From Rhodospirillaceae bacterium (lineage in GTDB: Bacteria; Pseudomonadota; Alphaproteobacteria; CADEGL01), in contig JABIRQ010000483.1 in assembly GCA_018699755.1 (NCBI GenBank), positions 1-11,333 of the forward strand: 11,333 nt of DNA, given 5' to 3'. The notes under the pieces are model-generated. The model was not told the origin of the DNA. It did no database searches and was given only the letters and a program-made list of their open reading frames with translations. Shown here in pieces: positions 6,205-11,333 of this stretch (positions are counted from its first letter, which is position 1; the number at the start of each line of letters is the position of its first letter). The position numbers and the translations under genes were made by a program.

Positions 6205-6558
6205 ATGACGAAACCCGCGAAGGGCGACACGCCGTGGCACTGGACCCTGGAGGAGGGCGTCGCGGCGCCGCTTCCGCCGGGTGCGCGCTCGGCCGAACTG
6301 TTTCGCCACGGCACGGCGCGCATCCTCTACTACCAGCCCAAGGGCCGGGACGAACAGGTGCCCCACGACCAGGACGAGGTCTATGTGGTGGCCCAGGGCA
6401 GCGGCTGGTTCGTCAACGACGGACGGCGCCATGCTTTCAAGCCCCAGGACGTGCTGTTCGTGCCCGCCGGCGTCGAGCACCGGTTCGAGGATTTCACCGA
6501 GGATTTCGGCGTCTGGGTGGTGTTCTACGGCCCCAAGGGCGGCGAAGCGGCCGGTTAG
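6205..6558 (+). CDS. small single-domain cupin protein
   Basis: This is a 117-residue cytoplasmic cupin (beta-barrel). Motif 1 is PHDQDEVYVVAQGSGWFV (53-70). His54 and Glu58 are in place, but the second histidine of the classical HxH is replaced by Gln in HDQDE, so metal binding may differ or rely on Asp57. Motif 2 is PQDVLFVPAGVEHRFEDF (80-97), with His92 as the likely ligand. The end VWVVFYGPKG is typical of this subgroup. The substrate and role are unknown; many such proteins are isomerases, dioxygenases or ligand-binding proteins. The start is well supported by AGGAG 6 nt before the ATG. It lies 15 bp after comF and 92 bp before grxC, so it is probably cotranscribed with comF. Confidence 0.88.
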   Translation: MTKPAKGDTPWHWTLEEGVAAPLPPGARSAELFRHGTARILYYQPKGRDEQVPHDQDEVYVVAQGSGWFVNDGRRHAFKPQDVLFVPAGVEHRFEDFTEDFGVWVVFYGPKGGEAAG

Positions 6559-6592
6559 CCTGGGCGGCAGGGCGGGCAAGGGTGCGAATCTC

Positions 6593-6612
6593 GGATCGCG
6601 ATCCTATATGAT
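6593..6612 (+). promoter_or_regulatory. possible promoter region before grxC
   Basis: A perfect 12-bp palindrome GGATCGCGATCC (6593-6604) directly precedes a TATATGAT stretch (6605-6612) that could serve as a -10 element. No good -35 hexamer is seen. This interval is the only plausible place for a separate grxC promoter. Confidence is low. Confidence 0.2.
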
Positions 6613-6650
6613 GGCCCTGGAAAGACCCGTGTGAGGACAAAGAGTTCGCG

Positions 6651-6914
6651 ATGGCCAAGGTCGAGATCTACACCACCATGATGTGCCCGTTCTGTTTCCG
6701 GGCGCTCAAGCTGCTGAAATCGAAGGGGGTCGATTTTACCGAGATCGACGTCACCTTCCATCCCGGTCTGCGCCGCAAGATGACGGATCGTGCGGACGGG
6801 CGGCGCTCGGTGCCGCAGATCTTCATCGACGGCGAGGGCATCGGCGGCTCGGACGAGCTGGCGGACCTGGACGCCTCGGGCGAGTTGGATGCCAAGCTGG
6901 AGGCCGCGGCATGA
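6651..6914 (+). CDS. grxC: glutaredoxin 3 (GrxC-type, dithiol)
   Basis: This is a cytoplasmic glutathione-dependent disulfide reductase of 87 residues, the normal length for bacterial Grx3. The active site CPFC (Cys12, Cys15) follows VEIYTTMM. The usual Grx3 site is CPYC; Phe replaces Tyr at residue 14. The cis-proline motif SVPQIFIDGEGIGG (53-66) and the glutathione-contacting GGSDELADLD (65-74) are intact. It reduces protein disulfides and glutathione mixed disulfides with electrons from GSH. The start at 6651 is supported by the exact match of the N-terminus to the family, although the Shine-Dalgarno sequence is modest. The TGA stop overlaps the ATG of the next gene (ATGA at 6911-6914), so the two are translationally coupled. 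Confidence 0.95.
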   Translation: MAKVEIYTTMMCPFCFRALKLLKSKGVDFTEIDVTFHPGLRRKMTDRADGRRSVPQIFIDGEGIGGSDELADLDASGELDAKLEAAA

Positions 6915-7768
6915 CCAAATTCACGGTTGCTTGCGTGCAGACGAATTCGGTCACGGATATCGACCGCAATCTCGACCTGCTGCGCCCGATGATCCTGAAG
7001 GCGGCAGAGGCGGGCGCGGATTTCATCACCATGCCCGAGAACGTGACCATGCTGGACCGCAAGCGGGTCTCGCTGCTGTCCAAGGCGCGCGAGGAGGCGG
7101 ACCATCCGGCCATTCCCTTCATGGCCGGGATAGCGCGCGAGACGGGGGCTTGGCTGCTCGCCGGGTCCCTGACCATCCGCCTGAACGACGAGCAGGTCGC
7201 CAATCGCTCTTTCCTGTTCGATCCCTCGGGCGCGGTCGCCGCGCGCTACGACAAGATCCACATGTTTGACGTCGATCTGGCTTCGGGCGAGCGCTACCGC
7301 GAATCCTCCTATGTCCGCTCGGGAGCGGAAGGGGTGCTGACGGCATTGCCCTGGGGCCTGCTCGGCATGACCGTCTGCTACGACCTGCGCTTCGCTTCGC
7401 TCTACCGCGCCCTGGCCCAAGGGGGTGCCGGTTTCTTGACCGTGCCGGCCGCCTTCACCCATTTCACGGGCAAGGCCCATTGGCACGTTCTGCTGCGCGC
7501 CCGGGCGATCGAGACCGGCTGTTTCGTGATCGCCCCGGCCCAGACCGGCACCCACGAGGACGGCCGCAAGACCTATGGCCATTCCCTGGTCGTCGCGCCT
7601 TGGGGCGAAGTCCTGGCCGATGCCGGCGAAGAGCCCGGCGTGATCACCGCCGAGATCGACACGGCCAAGATCGACGAGGCCCGCGGCATGGTGCCGTCCC
7701 TGCGCCACGACCGGGAATTCGGCAAGCCCGGCCCGGTCGAGGTCGCCGCCCGTCTGGCGGGGGAGTAG
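6911..7768 (+). CDS. carbon-nitrogen hydrolase, Nit1/Nit2-type amidase (possible deaminated-glutathione amidase)
   Basis: This is a 285-aa member of the nitrilase superfamily, of usual length. The catalytic triad is visible: Glu43 in TMPENVTML, Lys115 in YDKIHMFDVDL, and the nucleophile Cys156 in GMTVCYDLRF. The segments SLYRALAQGGAGFLTVPAAF and KAHWHVLLRARAIETGCFV match Nit family proteins. The ES after the Lys loop (RYRESSYVRSG) is also typical of the Nit1/Nit2 branch. Nit1-type enzymes (YbeM in E. coli) hydrolyse deaminated glutathione, while Nit2 is an omega-amidase acting on 2-oxoglutaramate. The sequence alone does not separate these. Overlap with grxC, whose cofactor is glutathione, favours the Nit1 role. 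The open frame extends upstream through grxC, but the ATG at 6911 gives the normal N-terminus TKFTVACVQTNSV. Confidence 0.93.
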   Translation: MTKFTVACVQTNSVTDIDRNLDLLRPMILKAAEAGADFITMPENVTMLDRKRVSLLSKAREEADHPAIPFMAGIARETGAWLLAGSLTIRLNDEQVANRSFLFDPSGAVAARYDKIHMFDVDLASGERYRESSYVRSGAEGVLTALPWGLLGMTVCYDLRFASLYRALAQGGAGFLTVPAAFTHFTGKAHWHVLLRARAIETGCFVIAPAQTGTHEDGRKTYGHSLVVAPWGEVLADAGEEPGVITAEIDTAKIDEARGMVPSLRHDREFGKPGPVEVAARLAGE

Positions 7769-7808
7769 GGCGGCCAAGTATCCGGCTACGGCGGTTTCTC
7801 GGTGCGAT

Positions 7809-8005
7809 CCCCCTCACCCAGCTATGCCTAGGCGCAAAGCGCCAAGGCTGCGCAACCCTCTCCCCCTGGTGGGGGCGAGGGGAGAAAAGGGATCGTTCTG
7901 GGTTTTATGAAATCAAATTTCCCCTCTCCTCCCGGGATCGGGGGGAGAGGGTTGCGCAGGGTCGGCGAGGCGTAGCCGAACCTTACCCGAAGCTGGGTGG
8001 GGGGG
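7809..8005. repeat. large palindromic intergenic element (cruciform-forming repeat)
   Basis: The outer arms CCCCCTCACCCAGCT (7809-7823) and 7991-8005 are inverted copies matching at 14 of 15 positions. Second arms GCTGCGCAACCCTCTCCCCC (7847-7866) and 7941-7960 match at 19 of 20. The left side carries its own perfect hairpin GGCGC-AAA-GCGCC (7831-7843). The right side has TCGGC (7962-7966) pairing with GCCGA (7975-7979). The loop centre (about 7867-7940) is A/T-richer, with a stretch near 7903-7921 unlike the surrounding DNA. The element fills most of the gap between the convergent Nit and amidase genes. It resembles the long CCCTCACCC...GGGTTGCGCA palindromes dispersed in many proteobacterial genomes. 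As RNA it would fold strongly in either direction and could end transcription from both sides, but no T tract marks a classical terminator. Confidence 0.8.
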
Positions 8006-8054
8006 CGCGACGAAAACCGCCTGCATTGGCGATTCGGGCTATGTCGGGACCGCT

Positions 8055-9482
8055 CTACAGATACGCCGTCGAACCCGGCGCGGGCTTCGGAATGCCCGGC
8101 AGGGCGATGGGGCAGACCGTTTCGAAGGCGCGGCAGGCGCGGAAGATGAGGTCCTCGCGGTAGCGCGGGCCGGCGATCTGCAGTGCGATCGGCAGGCCGC
8201 CCACGAAGCCGCAGGGCATGGTGCCCGCCGGGACGTTGGTGAAATTCAGCGGATAGCAGTAGGGGCTCCAGTCGAACCAGCGGGTCATGCCCTGGCCCTC
8301 GGGATATTCGAGCCCGGCCTCGAAGGCGGTCAGGGGCAGTTGGGGGCTGACCAGCAGGTCGTAATTCTCGAAGAAGGCGTTAAATTTTGCGCCCCAGGCT
8401 GCGCGCGTCGATAGGGCCGCCGCGTGCTCGAAGGTGCCGATACCCTCGCCCTCCTCGGCCATGCGCCGGAGGCCTGGATCGATTTCCTTGTGGGCTTCGG
8501 CCGGGATGGTGCGCAGGATGCGCGCCATGGCCACCCGGTAGATCGTCTCGTAGGGCTCGCGCGGGTCGTCGATGACATGGTCGACCTGTTCGACCACCGC
8601 GCCCAAGTCCTCGAAGCGCCGCGCGGCCGCGGCCGTGGCGTCCAGGATGGCCGGATCGCAATCTGCGAAGCCCAGGGTCGGGCTCCAGGCGATGCGCAGC
8701 CCCTTCACCCCTTTCTCGATGCCCTCGCTCCAATCCCGCTCATTGTCCGTCAGGCCGATCGAATCGCGAGGGTCCGGCCGCGCCATGACCGAGAACATCA
8801 GCGCGCCGTCCGCCACGGTCCGGGTCAGCGGGCCGATCTGCGAGGCCGTGTCCATGGTGCTGGGCGGGACATAGGGGATGCGCCCGGCGGTGGGGTAGAG
8901 GCCGAAAACCCCGGTGAAGCCGGCGGGCATGCGGACCGAGCCGCCGCCGTCCGTCCCCAGGGCCAGGGCGCCCATGCCGAGGGCGACCGAGCCCGAGGCC
9001 CCGCCGCTTGACCCGCCCGGCGTCTTGGTCGGGTCCCAGGGATTGCGGGTGATGCCGGTCAGCGCGCAGTCGGTCACGCCCTTCCAGCCGAATTCGGGGG
9101 TCGTGGTCTTGCCAAGGATGACGCCGCCGGCCTCGCGCAGGCGCTGGGTCGCGGGTGCGTCCTCGGCCCAGATTTCGTCCGGGTCGGTGGTGACGGAGCC
9201 GCGCCGATAGGGCGCGCCGGCCATCATGGTGAGGTCCTTGATGGTGACCGGCACGCCGTCGATGGCGCCCTGGGGCGCGCCCTTGGCCCAGCGCGCCTCG
9301 GCCGCGCGGGCGGCCGCCATCGCCTCTTCTTCGGTCAGGCAGAAGAAGGCGTTGATCGCCGGGTTGGCTTCGCGGATGCGGGCGAAACAGGCCGCCGTCA
9401 CCTCGACGGGGGACAGATCGCGGCTTCGGTACAGGACGAGCAGTTCGGTCGCCGGGATCAGGCATGGATCTTGACTGGTCAA
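8055..9482 (-). CDS. amidase-signature family amidohydrolase (TTG start)
   Basis: This is a cytoplasmic serine amidase of 475 aa, normal for the family. The Ser-cisSer-Lys triad is complete: Lys82 in GVPVTIKDL, Ser158 in TPGGSSGGASG, and the nucleophile Ser182 in GTDGGGSVRMPAG. It hydrolyses amide bonds; the substrate is not predictable. GatA (Glu-tRNA amidotransferase) is unlikely, because gatB/gatC are absent here and the motif is DGGGS instead of the DTGGS usual in GatA. The start codon is TTG at 9482. AAGGAG lies 8 nt upstream, and no in-frame ATG occurs before residue 54, which is past the conserved N-terminal helices. It follows the aminotransferase after 61 bp on the same strand, so it is probably the second gene of a two-gene catabolic operon. 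The gene ends facing the palindromic element. Confidence 0.93.
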   Translation of the reverse strand: MTSQDPCLIPATELLVLYRSRDLSPVEVTAACFARIREANPAINAFFCLTEEEAMAAARAAEARWAKGAPQGAIDGVPVTIKDLTMMAGAPYRRGSVTTDPDEIWAEDAPATQRLREAGGVILGKTTTPEFGWKGVTDCALTGITRNPWDPTKTPGGSSGGASGSVALGMGALALGTDGGGSVRMPAGFTGVFGLYPTAGRIPYVPPSTMDTASQIGPLTRTVADGALMFSVMARPDPRDSIGLTDNERDWSEGIEKGVKGLRIAWSPTLGFADCDPAILDATAAAARRFEDLGAVVEQVDHVIDDPREPYETIYRVAMARILRTIPAEAHKEIDPGLRRMAEEGEGIGTFEHAAALSTRAAWGAKFNAFFENYDLLVSPQLPLTAFEAGLEYPEGQGMTRWFDWSPYCYPLNFTNVPAGTMPCGFVGGLPIALQIAGPRYREDLIFRACRAFETVCPIALPGIPKPAPGSTAYL

Positions 9483-9490
9483 GGACGAGG

Positions 9491-9496
9491 CTCCTT
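9491..9496 (-). promoter_or_regulatory. Shine-Dalgarno site that fixes the TTG start of the amidase
   Basis: On the minus strand AAGGAG lies 8 nt before the TTG at 9482. It is the main evidence that this non-ATG codon is the true start. Confidence 0.75.
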
Positions 9497-9505
9497 ATCC
9501 TGAGC

Positions 9506-9525
9506 GATATCTCGGGGGAGATGTC
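9506..9525 (-). other. small intercistronic hairpin between aminotransferase and amidase genes
   Basis: On the minus strand GACATCTC-CCCC-GAGATATC forms an 8-bp stem with one mismatch. It lies 18 nt after the aminotransferase stop codon. There is no T tract after it, so it may be an mRNA-processing or stability element, or chance. Confidence 0.3.
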
Positions 9526-9543
9526 TCGGGTTCGTACCGCCGC

Positions 9544-10938
9544 TCAGACGACGCCTTCCTTCGACAGCCAGGCGTGAGTCTCGTCGAGGGCCGCGCCGAA
9601 GCGGTCGAAGACGGTATTCAGATTCGCCTCGTCGATCACCAGGGGCGGCGAGAAGGCGATCGAATCGCCCAGCGGGCGCAGGATCAGCCCTCGCGCCTGG
9701 GCCTTGGCGTTGAGATAGGCACCGACCGCAAGCTTCGGATCGAAGGCCTCCTTCGTCTCCTTGTCCTTGACCAGCTCGATAGCACCGACCATGCCGACGC
9801 CGCGCACCTCGCCGACCAGGGGATGATCGGCGAAGCCGTGCATGCGACCCAGCATGGCCGGGGCCATGGCCCGGACATGGCCCAGGATGTTCCGGTCGTC
9901 GTAGATCGCCAGGGTTTCCAAAGCGACGGCGCAGGCCACGGGATGGCCCGAATAGGTGTAGCCGTGGCCGAACATGCCGACATCGTCGGAGCCTTGGACC
10001 AAGCCGCCGAAAACCTTTTCGTTCATCATGATGGCGGCGATGGGCAAGTAGGAGGCCGATAGGGCCTTGGCGCAGACGATCATGTCCGGCTCGAGGTCGT
10101 AGGTCTGGCTGCCCCAGTAGTTGCCGGTGCGCATGAAGCCGCAGATCACCTCATCGGCGATGAACAGCACGTCGTATTTCTTGAGCACGGCCTGGATCTT
10201 CTCGAAATAGGTCGCGGGCGGCGGCACGGCGCCGCCGGCGCCCATCACCGGCTCGGCGATGAAGGCCGCGACCGTCTCCGGCCCTTCGTCCAGGATCAGC
10301 TTCTCGAGATCCGCGGCCAGGCGGGTCGAAAACTCCTCCTCGCTCTCCCCCGGCTGGGCGAAGCGGTAGTGGTGCGGACAGGAGGTGTGCAGGATATTGG
10401 CGATCGGCAGGTCGAAATGCTTGTGGACATGGGGCAGGCCGGTGAGGCTGGCCGCCGCCACGGTCACGCCGTGATAGCCTTTGGTCCGGGCGATGATCTT
10501 CTTCTTCTCGGGCCGGCCGATGGCGTTGTTGTAGTACCAGACGATCTTGACCGCCGTGTCGTTGGCTTCCGAGCCCGAATTGGTGAAGAACACCTTGGAC
10601 ATGGGCACGGGGGCCAGCTCGATCAGGCGCTCGGCCAGGTCGATGCCGGGCTCGTGCGCCTTGGCGCCGAACTGGTGGTAGAAGGGCAGTTTCCGCATGG
10701 TGCGCGCCGCCGCCTCGACCAGCCGTTCCTCGCCGCCGAAGCCCAAGGATGCGCTCCACAGCCCGGCCACCGCCTCGATATATTCCGTGCCCCCCTCGTC
10801 GTAGACATGGATGCCCTTGCCCTCGCGGATGACGAGGGAGCCCTCCTCCTGGTGCTTGCGCAGGTCGGTGTAGGGGTGCAGGGCATAGGCGATGTCGCGC
10901 GCGACGGGGGAATTGGGCAGGGTCGGTGTCGTCGCCAT
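9544..10938 (-). CDS. class III PLP-dependent omega-aminotransferase
   Basis: This is a cytoplasmic fold-type I aminotransferase of 464 aa, within the usual 440-470 for omega-transaminases. The PLP lysine is Lys291 in MIVCAKALSASYLP. The aspartate that contacts the pyridine nitrogen is Asp262 in LFIADEVICGFMRTG. The phosphate-binding motif is TNSGSEAND (119-127). The ring-stacking YHG is in RTKGYHGVTV (151-160), and GYTYSGHPVAC (326-336) supplies the other subunit's phosphate contact. Trp61 in GLWSASLGFG and an Arg near 421 (LILRPLGDSIAFSPPL) are expected for enzymes acting on amines with pyruvate. Likely substrates are putrescine, beta-alanine, taurine or similar amines; these cannot be separated from sequence alone. 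The ATG at 10938 is strongly supported by GGAGG 6 nt upstream. It probably forms an operon with the downstream amidase. Confidence 0.95.
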   Translation of the reverse strand: MATTPTLPNSPVARDIAYALHPYTDLRKHQEEGSLVIREGKGIHVYDEGGTEYIEAVAGLWSASLGFGGEERLVEAAARTMRKLPFYHQFGAKAHEPGIDLAERLIELAPVPMSKVFFTNSGSEANDTAVKIVWYYNNAIGRPEKKKIIARTKGYHGVTVAAASLTGLPHVHKHFDLPIANILHTSCPHHYRFAQPGESEEEFSTRLAADLEKLILDEGPETVAAFIAEPVMGAGGAVPPPATYFEKIQAVLKKYDVLFIADEVICGFMRTGNYWGSQTYDLEPDMIVCAKALSASYLPIAAIMMNEKVFGGLVQGSDDVGMFGHGYTYSGHPVACAVALETLAIYDDRNILGHVRAMAPAMLGRMHGFADHPLVGEVRGVGMVGAIELVKDKETKEAFDPKLAVGAYLNAKAQARGLILRPLGDSIAFSPPLVIDEANLNTVFDRFGAALDETHAWLSKEGVV

Positions 10939-10944
10939 TTCGAT

Positions 10945-10949
10945 CCTCC
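10945..10949 (-). promoter_or_regulatory. strong Shine-Dalgarno site of the aminotransferase gene
   Basis: GGAGG on the minus strand with a 6-nt gap to the ATG at 10938. It is among the strongest ribosome binding sites in the window and suggests efficient translation. Confidence 0.75.
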
Positions 10950-11051
10950 AGCGGCAGATGCGTCTCGGTACAATGGGGCGCAGGGCGGCGGCGCGTTCAA
11001 GCGCGGCTTTCTTGGCCCGTCATAAGCAAGGCTAATGCATCGCGGCCGGGC

Positions 11052-11088
11052 GAAAAAGAACCGGCGCGCCCGCAGGGGACGCGCCGGT
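11052..11088 (-). terminator. intrinsic terminator of the peroxiredoxin gene
   Basis: Read on the minus strand, ACCGGCGCG and CGCGCCGGT form a perfect 9-bp G/C-rich stem. Inside it CCC can pair with GGG, and the RNA then runs into TCTTTTTC. It lies 43 bp after the peroxiredoxin stop codon. It separates that gene from the aminotransferase operon, which must therefore have its own promoter between 10950 and 11051. I could not identify that promoter with confidence. Confidence 0.88.
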
Positions 11089-11131
11089 CGCTAGGGCTGT
11101 CCGGGAACCCGTGTCCCGGGGCCGGGTCTCC

Positions 11132-11333
11132 TCAGACGCTGGGGTCCGGAGTCACCCGCAGATAGGGTTTCAGGGTCTTCCAGCCCTTGGGGAACTTGCC
11201 CTTGGCGTCGGCGTCGGAAATCGTCGGCGGGATGATCACGTCCTCGCCCGGCTTCCAGTTCACCGGGGTCGCCGCCGAATGCTTGGCGAAAAGCTGCAGG
11301 GAATCGACGACGCGCAGGATCTCGTCGAAGTTC
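11132..11333 (-). CDS. 1-Cys peroxiredoxin, Prx6 type (C-terminal part; start outside window)
   Basis: Only the last 66 codons are present; the gene enters from the right edge on the minus strand. They read NFDEILRVVDSLQLFAKHSA, then TPVNWKPGEDVIIPP, then GKFPKGWKTLKPYLRVTP. This is the hallmark C-terminal domain of Prx6-type 1-Cys peroxiredoxins, including the conserved TPVNW and GWKTLKPYLR stretches. The peroxidatic cysteine would lie in the missing N-terminal part. These enzymes reduce hydrogen peroxide and organic peroxides using glutathione or other thiols. The stop is TGA at 11134-11132, followed by a clear intrinsic terminator, so this is the last gene of its transcript. Confidence 0.95.
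   Translation of the reverse strand, partial: NFDEILRVVDSLQLFAKHSAATPVNWKPGEDVIIPPTISDADAKGKFPKGWKTLKPYLRVTPDPSV

Noticed and set aside
10965..11000. TTGAAC as a possible -35 for the aminotransferase promoter (minus strand)
   Set aside because: The nearest -10-like sequence (CATTGT) is 19 bp away and a poor match, so I could not support a promoter call.

Overview
The window is chromosomal DNA with high G+C content and strong G/C preference at third codon positions. It most likely comes from an alphaproteobacterium, probably of the Rhodospirillales type. This placement is inferred from gene types and order: an XRE regulator of the alphaproteobacterial form, argJ followed by an acetyltransferase-Nudix (MutT-like) gene, an NDUFAF5-like protein divergent from comF, then a grxC and carbon-nitrogen hydrolase pair. 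No rRNA, tRNA, CRISPR array, phage gene or transposase gene is visible.

Layout, left to right. Bases 1-381 hold the 3' part of an XRE-type regulator that enters from the left edge. argJ (arginine biosynthesis) follows and overlaps a fused GNAT acetyltransferase-Nudix hydrolase by 20 bp. A 123-bp inverted-repeat element (2853-2975) then precedes a 2OG-Fe(II) oxygenase gene. This converges, with a 2-bp gap, on a minus-strand pair: an NDUFAF5/BioC-like protein and a small secreted c-type cytochrome. A possible FNR/FixK-type box lies upstream of the cytochrome gene. Divergent from that pair runs a plus-strand series: a 58-aa hypothetical protein, comF, a cupin protein, grxC and a Nit-type amidohydrolase. 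grxC and the hydrolase overlap at ATGA and may both serve glutathione metabolism.

Bases 7809-8005 hold a second, larger palindromic intergenic element. Beyond it, three minus-strand genes run in from the right: the C-terminal end of a 1-Cys (Prx6-type) peroxiredoxin that leaves the window, closed by a clear intrinsic terminator; a class III omega-aminotransferase; and an amidase-signature hydrolase that starts with TTG. The last two probably form a small catabolic operon.

Most of the window is ordinary core metabolism, and I see no convincing new multi-gene system. The points most worth a second look are the two structured repeats, the candidate FNR box at a class II position before the cytochrome gene, the unannotated 58-aa gene, the altered SAM motif in the NDUFAF5-like protein, and the grxC-Nit coupling.
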